Shown here in pieces: positions 24,122-35,493 of a stretch of DNA of 64,000 nt. The translations under genes were made by a program, and so were the position numbers. How positions within the stretch are numbered: position 1 is the first letter of the stretch; every line of letters starts with the position of its first letter. The stretch covers positions 3,162,001 to 3,226,000 of the forward strand of contig JAGYVD010000003.1 of assembly GCA_021209875.1 (NCBI GenBank), written 5' to 3'. The notes under the pieces are model-generated. The model did not search any database, was not told the origin of the DNA, and saw only the letters and a list, made by a program, of their open reading frames with translations. This DNA is from Rosellinia necatrix (Eukaryota > Ascomycota > Sordariomycetes > Xylariales > Xylariaceae).

Positions 24122-25654
24122 CCTGGGGGGCCTTCTACTGCTATACCCGGTTTACGCACGACACGAAGAGGTTCATTTGGTCATCATCACTTTGAGCAAT
24201 GCATGGGCAGGTTACGAGATTCGGGTATGACATTCATGGGCGCTCTTGGGAAGGGTTGCTGTATTATTAGGGCAAGGCATTCCGCATGTGCCGCCGGTTT
24301 TGGGGCGTTGGGTTTCCAATACGGGGGAGGTGATAGCATCATAATACCCTGATCAGCATTGTTTACTGTTTTACATAATTGTACATAGTCCACCTAATCT
24401 TGATATGGGACATTGGCTGCGGGCGGTAGGGGCTCGTGCGCCAGGGGAATAGGCGCCGGCGAAGTACCTTAGTTGTACACTATTCAGCCGGTCAAGCAGG
24501 CGTTATTGAGGAGCTTGAGTAGGGACACTATCGTCATGTCGAGGTATCCGCGTGTGTTGCTGCGGTACCCAGGTACTAGCACACGGCACTCACCGACGTT
24601 GCCGGTTCGTTTCAATTTCAAAAAAATACCTTCCCACAACAAAACAACTTCTGCATCTTGTGCCAGTCCGCGAGTTCATTCCCCCACTCTCTGCAATCCC
24701 AATCAATCTCACCATCCCGCCTTTGCCTTCGACCCTTCGGAAGGGCCTCACTGAGACGCATACTTGATTTTTTCCCCCCTCTTCTTCTCTTCCGACGATA
24801 GCACGGATCCGGATCACCTTCGAACACCGCTAGGCTAGGATCCTCCGCCACGCTTACATTACTACCTCGCGACGTGCTCGCCCAGTTCCAGATATGTCCC
24901 AGCATCGCCCTCGGGGCCCAGGTGGACCCTCATCACCATTGTCGCCGGCCGCACAATCGATGCAAGTCGATAGCCAATCACTGTAAGCCAACCGCTCCAC
25001 CCCCCTATCCATGTGTCAGCCACAAGCGCCACAGTGCCCAGGTGCCACAACTAAACTGACATTTCTTGCTGTCCCCTTCGGGCCGCCTCTGGTGCTGATG
25101 GGTCCCAGCCACGCGAGAGGCCATCCCAGCTACTCCACCCTCAGCGTCCCCAGCGTCCCCAGCACCCCCAGCACCACCAACAAGACGGAGCTACCAGCTC
25201 GACCAGTGCCGTTGAACGTGAACCCGCAAGCAGCAGTCGTACCCGCCCCTAGAAGCGCGTTGGTCCACGCGAGCTTGTGGCTATTCGTCTGCCGCATTGG
25301 GCTGATTCCTCGTCGTCTTCGGACACAGCCTCGTCCCACGACCACGACAACGACAACGACGACGACGACGACGATAGCGAACCCCTCCAAGAACAAGCCG
25401 GCCGTGGCCTCGCAAGCAATCGCCATTCGCCGGTTCCCTTCCAGACGCCGGCGAAGAAACAGAGAGGGAGAAAGGTTGCATCGACACCGCGCCGAGAGCG
25501 AGCGCTGCGAAGAGAATTCCTCCGCCGACAGAGCGAGGTCGCCGACACCACTACCAACGGCGACAGCACCGGCAACGGCAACGGCAAAGGCAACGGTAGC
25601 GGGCAATCCGACGCGCCCGACTCCGCGTTCGACTCGTTCGACGACCCCTTCAAC
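24122..25654. other. Upstream region of ARP9, possible spliced 5' exon
   Basis: About 1.5 kb. The first 700 nt look non-coding. An ATG at 24894 opens a 29-codon frame ending at a good donor (GTAAGC at 24983), which may be a first exon of ARP9 or part of its 5' UTR. From about 25253 the ARP9 frame is open without any ATG up to 25655; this stretch encodes Ser/Asp-rich then Lys/Arg-rich sequence. Confidence 0.45.
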
Positions 25655-27897
25655 ATGTCCAACCAGCAGGGCAAATGGCGCGAGGACCAGGTCCTCGTCA
25701 TCTGCCCTGGCAGCCAGACCACCATGGCCCAGCTGGGCTGCAGCGAGCTTACGCCGCCGGCGCATCGCATTCCGACGAGAATGTTCAAAGATGAGGATAG
25801 TGATGAATACCGTCCTTATTACACCTACCGGCGCAAGAAGGCCGAGGCGGCAGTGCCCGCTGATGGTGCCAAGGACGATGGTGCCAAGGACGATGGTACC
25901 AAGGACGATGGTACCAAGGACGATGGTGCCAAGGACGAGGATGAATGGGAGTACGTCGAGGATCGCGACAGCATCCAGGATGCCACCTACCCAATGCAGG
26001 GTATGTTGACGAATGGAGAAGAGAGTGCCTGCGGTGCGCTATTGTTTGATAGCCGCAAGACCGCTATTATCCAGTGCCAGTGGTGATGGTATGGTCGCTA
26101 ACAATTGAAATCCTAGGTGGGCGCATAGTAAATATGCCAGCTTTCCTGGCGTTTCTCGATCACGTACACAGTCTCCTGACGACTACATACCACAATACTC
26201 CCATCGTCCTAATGGCCTCACCCCAGTGGACGCGCCCTGATTGCGAAACGATAACCCGCTACATATTTGAGAAAACCAAGACGCCGGCACTTTGTCTCTT
26301 GCATAGCGCTGTCGCTTCGCAATACGGACTGAAGTGGCATACTGTTACCGTTGTCGATATCGGGTTCGAAAAAGTCGACGTGACATGTATTTATGACAGT
26401 AACATTGTCAGCCACAAGGACCTAGGGTTTCCGACACCAGTGCGAGAGATATCCGGTGGAGAGGTCTTCACACAGAAACTATTATCCTTATTGAAGGATA
26501 AAGGTTTCACCCATGACATGGCTGAGCAGCTAAAGAGGAGTCCAATATGCGAAGTTCTACCGTACGTGCCCGAGTTACCAGACCTGATGGAGCTCCCTAC
26601 GGAGACGCAGGTCGCTACAAACCAGGGAGCCGCGCATGCAGCTGTCAGCGCAGAAGCACCGAGAATCATGGAACCAACAAAGCTGCCTGGCACTCTCGAC
26701 CTCGACGCCGAAAACGGTGATATTAAAGAACCGGACGAAGGCGTGTTGGATGTGGCTAATATCGTTACGAGCGGTAACACGCGCGAATTCCTCGCCAAGC
26801 GGGAAAGGGAGAAGGCAGAGAGGGCCAAAACGAAAAAGCAAGGTAAGGGTCAGGAGCCTGAGTTTGCCTCGGCGAAGTCTGCTCGGCTGCCCAACACGAA
26901 ACGGAAGATAAATATATTCCATTATGAAGATCTGGAACACGAAGATGTTCAAGTGCCGGCCTCGAATGGTGCGCCCAGGCCTGATCTCGCGACTACCGCA
27001 AGCGGCGAAGCGCCGACTGGTGAGGCGCCGGTCGTAGCGGAAAGCGGGACGGTGAGCGAAGAGATGAAAGCCGAGGCCAAAGTTGGGGGGGATGGTCAGG
27101 TCGCTGGCGACTCGTCTGCCGAACCCGTGAAGACAGTTACGGAACGCCGAACAAAACGAGTACGGAAGGACGTTGAAGTGGGCTTGGAGAGGTTCCTCTT
27201 CGCGGACCGTGGCGAAATCAACCGCATAACGGATACGATATATCACGCGATTCAGAGCATTGATGAGATCTACAAGCGATCGGCTTGCTGGGATAACATT
27301 GTTTTTGTTGGCAATGGTAGCCGTCTCCGGGGTCTTAAAGACAACATTATGCAGACACTGTCCTCTCGGCATCTAATTTCTCCCAGCACGGCCACCATCT
27401 TTACATCAGAGCTTCCCTCCAATATGGCGACGCCTAGCGGCACCGGTTCACAAACCCCAACCGGCTCTTTCACTGGCCAGCTGCCTACCACAAGCTCTGT
27501 AAACCCTCTATTGCAGGCAGCAACGACAGCCTCGCTCGGTGTGCCCGGTCAAGTGCACGCCCCCAGCTCCAACGCTGGCGATGGAACCAGTCATCACTCC
27601 CACGGACAGACACCCATGAGCATAAAGTTGGCTGCTCAGCCGACGTACCTTACCGACTGGACTAAAAACGGTTTCGAAGAGGCCATGTTTCTAGGGTCAC
27701 TTGTTGCTGCTCGTCTAGCTTACTGTATTCATAACTTAGATGTTAACGCTACCGAGTCTCAACGCTATATGAGTCTAAACCGCGTTGATTACAAGTGAGT
27801 CTTCCGTGTGCCCTGGGTCGAAACACCCCCATACTAACACGCCGGCAGCGAGAACGGCCCCAAGGCCATCCGAACTCACTCGATGCTAGGATCATGA
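25655..27897 (+). CDS. ARP9: Actin-related protein Arp9 (SWI/SNF and RSC chromatin remodelling)
   Basis: Exons 25655-26000, 26117-27794 and 27849-27897 give 690 residues from the first in-frame ATG. The actin fold begins with REDQVLVICPGSQTTMAQLG (the P-loop-like phosphate-1 region) and RIPTRMFKDED. It continues with NTPIVLMASPQWTRPDCET and HTVTVVDIGFEKVDVTCIYD (phosphate-2 region), then a long low-complexity insert. It closes with WDNIVFVGNGSRLRGLKDN (adenosine-binding region) and KAIRTHSMLGS. Arp9 pairs with Arp7 or its equivalent to bind the HSA helix of the remodeller ATPase (yeast knowledge). Bases 25862-25936 are five copies of a 15-bp unit encoding Asp-Gly-Ala/Thr-Lys-Asp. The true N-terminus may be longer by splicing. 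Confidence 0.87.
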
Positions 27898-28587
27898 ATC
27901 GTGTAATATGCTTATTGGCTTCTCTTTCGGTGGGGTATGTCGGAGTTGATGGATGTATAAAACGGAGGCGTCTTGTGAGGGTAATCTCTTAGAAGGCTTC
28001 CATGTTTTTTCCTTTTCATTCCCATCACCATCGAGGCTCCTTATAGAGTGTATTCGCGACGCTTTGCAGATCCCAGAGCGGATCAAAAACCGGGGTTGGA
28101 AAAGATGAGTATGTAGGGGATAATTGCGCTCAATAGCTCTTCCGAAGCGGCACAGCGTATTCAAGTTCCAACACGTCAATGGACATGGTGATAACGCAGT
28201 TATAGCTTCATACAATACCGACGTGGCTACCACAACAAATTAGCACACCCAGGGTGCCACTTTCTATTGATGCCCTAAACGAATAACAACCATGAATTAT
28301 GGATTAGGATTATAAGTTCCCTAGAGGGCCATGCACTTGTCTCAATCCTTGCCTGACTCGATCCCCTTTCTCTAACTAACTACGACCTGATGATATTATA
28401 GCCCCACTCTAAGTTACGGACAACCGAATACCCTTCCTTATCTTAACCACCACCCCGCCACCAACCTAGCGGAAACCCCGCCCCTAACAGGTAAACAGGT
28501 ATGTGAACATGTCCCGCATCACATAATTTCGTCCGTCATATAGGCCAACACGCCTACAATCAAATAGGCACAAATCTGGTAAAGCTT
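27898..28587. other. Intergenic region ARP9 / tRNA-Val
   Basis: Probable 3' UTR of ARP9 followed by unremarkable sequence. No coding frame or repeat stands out. Confidence 0.4.
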
Positions 28588-28661
28588 GGTTTCGTGGTGT
28601 AGTTGGTTATCACGTCAGTCTAACACACTGAAGGTCTCCGGTTCAAGTCCGGGCGAAATCA
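28588..28661 (+). tRNA. tRNA-Val(AAC)
   Basis: A 74-nt cloverleaf without intron. The acceptor stem pairs GGTTTCG with CGAAATC and the discriminator is A. The A-box region is TGGTGTAGTTGG. The anticodon stem TCAGT/ACTGA encloses CTAACAC, with U33 present and anticodon AAC. The T-arm TCCGG-TTCAAGT-CCGGG contains the B-box GGTTCAAGTCC. All stems are sound, and a pol III terminator follows 13 nt downstream. It should read Val codons GUU/GUC after A34-to-I editing. Confidence 0.95.
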
Positions 28662-28674
28662 TCCAATTATTCTC

Positions 28675-28679
28675 TTTTT
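28675..28679 (+). terminator. Pol III T5 terminator of tRNA-Val
   Basis: A run of five T bases 13 nt after the tRNA 3' end, in the position expected for RNA polymerase III termination. Confidence 0.8.
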
Positions 28680-29548
28680 GTTATCAATACATCAGTATGT
28701 TTTTTCCTCCTCTTTTTTTTTTTGGGCCCCGTTAATTTCGTCTGTTTCATCTCTCCCTCCCAGCCTATTGCCCTGGCCGAATAATGATCGGTGCTTCTGC
28801 TTCTGTCCAAATACCTGGTAATTGGCATTACATAGCCTGTTCAGTCCACCCATAGGGGGATCGTTCATGGTTACGGGTGACTAAGTCTTATGTGATTGTG
28901 GAAATAATCCTTTCCGTCTCATTTCACGATTTGCTTGATTTGAGAGAAGGATACATGTTGCCTTTGACAGTACCTGTATTAATTGCAGCCTTGGGTAACC
29001 TAAGTTAAGAATGATGCAAGATCGTTTAGCGAGTCTATTAACCATAGTAGTTGACCGGGTTGCGAATCGCAAAATCACATACCCTAGGAAATATTACTCT
29101 CGGTAACATAGGTAATTACACTCATTTAAAATATGTTTGCTTGTAGTTCCACCGTCAATATGCTAGTCTGGGCGCTAGAGACTTCTAGATCTGCGCCTGT
29201 AGTATTTCACATTATTAGGCGGCAAGGAGACAAGTCCCGTTACCCTACCGGTCGATCAGCTGTAGCATGGAAGGTGTAGGCGAACCAAAGAAATACGTCA
29301 ATGCGGCACGTTTGTTATGGGTGCCATGCCAAATTCTACCTAGGTAATGAAGCGTGCTTATGCCATAATTATTTCTTATTATTCTCTTGGCTGCCTCTCA
29401 CTATAAGCAGACGCGATACCGAGCCATCGGGCAAACGAGAATCGCGGCCCTTCACGAGTCCTTCCCGAATCCCGGGACTCTCTACAGCTGGCCCTGCCAC
29501 TACCTAGCAGATACGCGGGGACAACCAACCCATACAAGCCCTTCGTCT
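28680..29548. other. Intergenic region tRNA-Val / quinone oxidoreductase 3' end
   Basis: No gene seen. A poly-T run is at about 28713-28722. The right end should hold the 3' UTR of the minus-strand oxidoreductase. Confidence 0.4.
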
Positions 29549-30805
29549 CTACTTGGACGGGTCAAGCAGCAGCTTGCCGGTCGTCTTCCGGCCCTCGAGG
29601 TCCTCGTGGGCGCGCTTGACGTCGGAGAGCGGGTAGACCTCGTGGACGCGGACGTCGAGGCCGTCGTCGCGGATGGAGGCGAAGAGCTGGTCGCAGTAGC
29701 CGGCGAACTCGTCACGGGTGGTGACGTAGTTAAAGAGGGTGGGGCGCATGAGGCGGGCGTTCTTGGCAGCGAGGCGGGCGATGGTGAAGGGGGGTACGGC
29801 GCCCGAGGCGTTGCCGAAGGAGACGAGGGAGCCCTTGCGGGCGACGCAGTCGAGGCTGACGTCGAAGGTGGACCTGCCGACGCCGTCGAAGACGGCCGCG
29901 CAGCCCTGCCCGCCCGTGAGCTCCGCCACGCGCGCCCGGACGTCCTCGCGGCCGTAGTCGATGACGTGCGCGGCGCCGGCGGCCCGCGCGAGCTCCGCCT
30001 TGGCCGGCGTCGACGCCGTGCCGATCGTGTTGGCGCCGACGGCGCGCAGCAGCTGGCAGAGCAGGAGGCCCGTGCCGCCGGCCGCCGCGTGCACGAGCAC
30101 CCAGTCGCCGGCCCGCACCGCGTGCGCCTCCCGCACCAGCGTCAGCGCCGTCAGCCCCTGCAGCAGCGCCGCCGCCGCCGTCCCCGGCGCGAACGACGCC
30201 GGCACCTGGACCGCCTTGGCTGCCGGCACCGACGTGAACTCGGCGTACGCGCTCTCGCCCATGTACGCCACGCGGTCGCCGACCTTCATCCCGAGCGTGT
30301 CGCCGTCGCCGACCGCCACCACCGTCCCCTCTCCCTCCCGGCCGAGGGTGTACGGGAACTGCGGCGCCGGGTAGAGGCCGGTGCGGAAGTATCTGCGGAG
30401 GAGGATGCTCTGTCAGGGCGGGAAGTCTCGTTGTAGATAAAAAGTGAAATCGGACAAGGAGGGATTCACGGTATCTTACGTATCGATAAAGTTCACGCCG
30501 ACAAAGTCATTCTTGACGAGAAGGTTGCTGTCGATGGGCGTGGGCACGGGGACATCAGTCTTGTATTCAAGGACTTCGGTGCCGCCAGTCTTTGTGATAT
30601 AGACAGCCTTCATGGTGCTGGGTACCGGAGCCATTGTGCGTGTGTATCCTCTGCTGTTACCAGCAGGGCGCGTGATGACGATTGGTATGGGGTTTACAGG
30701 CGAGGAGGAGCGCCGAAGCTGAGACGTAATAGAGAGTACTCGACGAGAGGCTGTGATGGCGGAATGGGGTGCACCTCGGGGGGGCATGAACAAAAGGCGG
30801 CGCAC
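29549..30805 (-). CDS. Zeta-crystallin-type NADPH:quinone oxidoreductase (MDR family)
   Basis: Minus-strand exons 30805-30480 and 30392-29549 give 389 residues. The junction (AC|A) restores the family block VNFIDTYFRTGLYPAP. The start of the catalytic domain is MKAVYITKTGGTEVLEYK. The nucleotide-binding Rossmann segment carries AAAGGTGLLLCQLLRAVGA, as in yeast Zta1 and bacterial Qor, and there is no zinc-binding loop, typical of quinone reductases. It would reduce quinones by one electron with NADPH. An N-terminal 57 residues rich in Arg and Ser (MRRLLFMPPRGAPHS onward) looks like a mitochondrial targeting sequence. A second ATG at 30634 would give a cytosolic form of 332 residues. Exon 2 is extremely GC-rich. 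Confidence 0.9.
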
Positions 30806-31342
30806 GTTTGCGTGTAAATGCTAAAGGGGGGAATGGCGAGGAAGAGGAAGAGGAACAAGGAAAAGAGACTCTACCGGTACCTAGGTATATGATATGTGGT
30901 GGAGGGCGCAGGTGCTACCCAGGTATTGCCAGGCAAGCGTTATTGAATTGCCCAATCGGACATACCCTAGGTAGGTAGGTATATTCTGCTAGGGTAGGTG
31001 CGTTGTAAAGGTATTATAGACTTCCTAACCGCCGAAACTCTCAAGGTAACCCGAGGTGTGGTAGTCTGGTTGATGTTGGATTAATCAGCTGAAATGGAAC
31101 AGGAACGACCCGCGCATACCCGTGCCCCTCCCCCTCACGGCCGCTTAGGACAGAACTGACGCCATTCACGCGGGATAAGAGTTTCGCAATCTATCTGTTT
31201 CCATATTAGCCCCCCAATAACCCCGCCCCGGAGCGGGAACCGTAACTGTTGCGGATCGGAGAAGACGGAGTAACCGGCTACGATATCGGAGTTTATAGCA
31301 TGTGTAAGCACGTACCTATCTATCTACCTACCTACCTACCTA

Positions 31343-31359
31343 CCTAGACTAGACGTTAA

Positions 31360-31419
<60 letters not shown>

Positions 31420-31420
31420 C
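31343..31420 (+). repeat. Core+(TAC)n interspersed repeat, copy 1
   Basis: CCTAGACTAGACGTTAATAC followed by about 20 TAC units. It shares its core with four other copies in the window, always in the same order relative to the microsatellite. Confidence 0.7.
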
Positions 31421-31442
31421 TACCTACCTACCCAGGTACTTA

Positions 31443-31482
31443 GACACCTAGATTAGACGTTAATACTACTACTACTACTACC
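31443..31482 (+). repeat. Core+(TAC)n interspersed repeat, copy 2
   Basis: Core GACACCTAGATTAGACGTTA followed by ATAC and about five TAC units, only some 25 nt after copy 1. Confidence 0.75.
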
Positions 31483-31754
31483 CAGGTACTTAATTGACCC
31501 CACCTTACTTTAATCGTGCTAGTGGGTGACAGATAGATAAACGCAATTGGGTAGGTATCTACTACCTGGGTAGGTACTCAGGCAGTCTCATAATCTCGAA
31601 TCAAAGGCGTGTGTTGTGCTAGGTGCTGTTGGATCTTTGATATGGGAGGGATGGGCGGGGAGGGATCTATTAGAACCATCTCGACGATGTGTCTTATGAC
31701 ATACATGTCGCCATGTTACATTCCCCTTAACGCATATCCCCTCTCTCTTCGCCT

Positions 31755-33563
31755 CTACCGCGTCAATGCGATGTCATCGATTCTTAGTATCATCTTCACC
31801 GTTTCAGCTGCCAGTTCTATGGCGCTCGTGCTGACTAACAATGGCTGGAGCACGTTCTCCTTTGCAATGTTTGTGTTTACGCCCCCACTCCTGATGCTAA
31901 CACCAGCGTTCTTCTCGCCCATCTCGTGTCGATGGCGAAGATCGGTAACCACTTTGATGCTGTTTAGCCCGGCGTTCTCAGCCAGTGTAGTAGGTATAAC
32001 CTCTAGCGCATCGGCAAACGCCTTCCAGCAAATGGCTTCCGTGCCCGTGAGGGAGCGTGCCTGCTTGGACAACTGGGCCGCTATTTCGATCTCAGGAGCG
32101 CCACCCCCTGCGATCAGCGCCTTTTTCTTCACGAGGCAGCGGATAACGCAGAGCGCATCGTGAAGAGAACGCTCAGCTTCGTCGAGAATCATGCCATTTG
32201 CACCTCGGCAGACCACAGTCACGGTCTTGCCTGTTACCTTCGTCCCTGTGACCTTGACCATCCGGGCGCCGTTCGATTGGACTTCCTCCACTAAATCGGC
32301 GCTTCCGAGCTTGTCCTCTGTGAAAGACTCGATGTCTGCGATGGGCTTGCAGCCGGTAGACTTGCAAATGAATTCGACTTCGTCTCGTTCGATATCCTTG
32401 ACGGCAAGGATGTTGAGTTTCGCCAGGAAGTGTAGCGAGAGGTCATTGACGGCGTCGCGAAGAATAGACTTTTGGATGAGAAGGACGTTGCACTTCGCCT
32501 TCTTGATTTTCTTGACTAGATCTAGGAGATAGAGGCGCTCTTCTTTCACGATTTTATCCATTTGGCGGTAATCGTTGACGGAGATGGTGTTTTCCATCTA
32601 GTAAGAATTAGCCGACGGTTGAAGCGGGATGCGGTGCGGCCTAATACTCACATCTGGCTTTGGAGGGCTCAGCTGGAACTGGATTAAACCAATTTTTGCC
32701 TTCTCGATCCTTACTGGTCCGCCTGCCGCCTTTATGACGGGCTGTGTGAGAACCAGGCCGTTGACTAGCTCGCTGTCTTCTATCGTACCTCCGACTTTCT
32801 TGATGATCCTGATATTTTTCAAGTCGACATTGTCGGCGGTCTTGACATCTATCGTTTTTGTAACGGCATTCACGGCCATGGAGCCCAATAGACCCGAATA
32901 CTGTGAAACGATTTTGGACGACAGCGATGTGTTGGCTGCTTGGAGGAGGGTGGCACTGTCGGAGAGAGAGACGGGTTGGGACATGTCGTGGAGGATTTGG
33001 ACGGCCGCCGCTGCTGCTCGTTGGAAGGCCTCGGAGATAACTGAAGGATGGATACCCTTGGAAAGTAACCGGTCTGCAGCACCTAATAGGGCGCCACATA
33101 TGACCACGACTGAGGTTGTTCCATCGCCGGCCTCGACATCCTGGGCAGATGAAAGGTTGACCAGCATCTTGGCGGTCGGGTGCATGACAGCCATGCTCTT
33201 CAACATGGTATGTCCATCATTTGTGATGATGGTCTCCCCTCTGCCGCTCCGGATCATCTTGTCCATTCCTCGGGGGCCTAGTGAGGTCCTTATGGCATCG
33301 GCGACGGCTATACTGTACTTAGCGATGGGTTGGGTTGGGGATGGCTTCGGGGACGGTAGCAATACCTCTGGCGGCGACAATGTTGGACGACCGGACAGCC
33401 ACGGGCTTCTCTTTATTCTACCAGAATGTCAGATGCATGTTTCATATGTGCCCGAGCCGCTGCTATGGGCCTTGCAGGCCATGGGAGTAGGTGGGAGGGA
33501 GGTGCTCACTCTGAACACAGCGTTGTTGCTGCCACCGCTCGGTGGGGGGGCTGTGGTGGCCAT
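31755..33563 (-). CDS. CCT4: T-complex protein 1 subunit delta (CCT4)
   Basis: Minus-strand exons 33563-33510, 33417-33366, 33307-32652 and 32597-31755 give 534 residues, the usual length. The N-terminus is [18 protein letters not shown], then [17 protein letters not shown]. The group II chaperonin signatures follow: [12 protein letters not shown] at about residues 43-54, NDGHTML at 65-71, and the ATP-hydrolysis motif GDGTTSVVV at 96-104. The delta-specific apical-domain blocks [31 protein letters not shown] and [18 protein letters not shown] identify subunit 4 rather than another [14 protein letters not shown] is the C-terminal equatorial motif. It is one of eight subunits of the cytosolic TRiC/CCT folding actin and tubulin. 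All introns are GT-AG with matching phases. Confidence 0.96.
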
Positions 33564-34452
33564 ATTGAAGTAGATAGACGTGTGGCCGTGTCAAGCTGGT
33601 TGCTAGAGTTCTCCGTTTTCTTGTTTCCTTATAGCTTTAAAATGTTGTTGTTTTTTGCTCCGATGTTATGGTTTCGTTGCTAGTAGGAGGTGGTAAATGG
33701 TGGGGGAGGGACGGACGTTTTTTTTTTTACCAAGGGAAACCAGCTGCCATCCCCCGCCGTAGGCTGCGATAGAATTATTATCAATTTTTAGCCCGAAATC
33801 ATTCTTCGGGGGGGTAGCTGCGAGGCTGCCGATTGGTTAGTCCTAATTGGGACTAGCTATATAACAGGGACCAAGACCCTTCCAAGGTTTGCTCTAGGCA
33901 AGAAGAGAACTTATGCAGCCTCCAAAATACGCCGTCCAAGATAGGTTTTACCATCCCAAATGGAGATGGGAATGGGAATGTTGCCTGAGCCGTGCCGCTT
34001 TTAGCCCGAGCTACACCTGAGCCTGACCTGAGCACACCCGCCTTTTCATAAAGGACACTGCGTACACTTGCATAATTTTCTTTTTATCGGATTGCTCCGT
34101 AACAGGTAGGTCATCATTGCCAGCCTAATGTCTACTAAGGGTAGGATACCCCCCTTGGTAGTGAGATGATCTGCACAATCCTTATCTAACAAGCCAAATA
34201 CCTACTAAGGAGCCCCCCTTCCAACAGTTTATAGAGCAAGGTAGTAATATTAAAACGGACTTTATTATGCGACGGTCTTCAACCACCCTTACCACCCTTT
34301 GTGGGATTTACAACCGTACTTTTTTTTAATAACAAGTTTCCCATTAGGGGGAAAGAAAAAAATTGACTTAAAGTGGGAGTTTTAGGTTGGCTCAAACACA
34401 TACCACTGAGCCATCTTGACTTTTTGGTTAGTTGCAGATGGTACCTTGCAGG
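33564..34452. other. Upstream region of CCT4 and start of repeat island
   Basis: The first few hundred bases should hold the CCT4 promoter. Poly-T occurs at 33719-33728 and 34320-34327. From about 34000 on the sequence looks like decayed repeat, with no gene. Confidence 0.45.
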
Positions 34453-34670
34453 TGTCATGGCCCACGGCCATGCTGGTCCCTGAGTGGCTGGGTGGCTAGG
34501 TGGCTAGGTGGCTAGGTGGCTAGGTGGCTAGGTGGCTAGGTGGCTAGGGCTAGGTGGGCGTCGGTACGAGGTGGTGAATGTGGTAGGCCAGTCACGTAAC
34601 TCTAGTTTTTCTTCCCAATGCAGAGGTATAGTTGGGCTCCGCACCAACTGCCACTATTGCAGCCATCACA
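34453..34670 (+). mobile_element. LTR-like repeat, copy A
   Basis: A 218-bp unit beginning TGTCATGG and ending CCATCACA, so its ends are near-inverted TG...CA as in retrotransposon LTRs. Flanks GCAGG and GGAGG differ by one base and could be a decayed 5-bp target duplication. Bases 34491-34546 are seven copies of the octamer GGTGGCTA. The right part (TATAGTTGGGCTCC, CCACTATTGCAGCCATCACA) matches copies B to E. Confidence 0.65.
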
Positions 34671-35493
34671 GGAGGTACAACGGAGGAATCTGCTGTACCT
34701 GTACAAAAACTTTGGACAAGGCGCGGATTTGCACCCCGCAACGCAACTTTCGCTAATGAGACTACTCATCACGCCAACCCCCAATCCACAGGGTCCCCTG
34801 CTGGTGCTCTGAACGCGCGACTAGGATTCAGGACTCACTCGTCAACTCCGGCACTTCATGGGTTCTAGGATCTTGCCCACTGATGGCCGTCTAAATTTAA
34901 TTTATATGGATCCAGCTGTCCAAGTGAGCCTTCTGATTGGACCAAAATCAATGGCACAGACCCGCTGGGAGGGGCCCCACGTGACCCTATGTCATGGCCC
35001 GGGTGGCCCACACCCACAAATACACTGCTAGGTAGTCCACTAGAAATTCTATACTTAGGTACCAAATAGTTAATTAGGTAGGTAGTTACCTTTTCCTCCT
35101 CACCTTGCAATTACATACAATTGGACCCTGATCGTCAAAGGCTACTTATTGCAACGTTTTCCCTTACAGTTAGCAGCCGGAGTTATTGCATGCTTGGCCA
35201 TACCGTACATGGTTTATTTTATTTGCACTATCTTTTTAGTGCTTATTTCAGCGTAGTGCGATATTTACTCGTTTGATTGGTCTTTAATCCCTGCTTATTG
35301 CATATAAGAGTCACACCCACAATACTACATCACTGTTGCCATACTTCGCCTTAATACATTCCAAGGCTCTCTTTCATACGAGCAAACATATTAGTGGACT
35401 AATACAGTCGCCGCAGTCATCAGCGGCCGCCAGCTCCAGTATTAGTAGTTCGGAAAAACAACGATAGGCAAGCCAGCCTTCGGTACAGCAGAA
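34671..35493. other. Spacer between LTR-like copy A and Gfd2-like gene
   Basis: An open frame from 34671 to about 34865 (reading GGTTEESAVPVQKLW onward) may be a fragment of a lost gene; I do not recognise it. The rest is non-coding, with GGTACC-type motifs near 35025-35090. Confidence 0.35.

Larger units (their letters stand above)
30806..31754. repeat. Intergenic region with two core+(TAC)n repeats
   Basis: The stretch lies upstream of the oxidoreductase (-) and downstream of CCT4 (-). It holds CCTAGGTAGGTAGGTA motifs near 30968-30982, a CTAC array at 31317-31345, and two copies of the conserved core ending in (TAC)n at 31343-31420 and 31443-31482. No gene is seen. Confidence 0.55.

Noticed and set aside
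29387..30436. 349-codon plus-strand frame over the oxidoreductase
   Set aside because: Shadow frame produced by the extreme GC3 of the true minus-strand exon.
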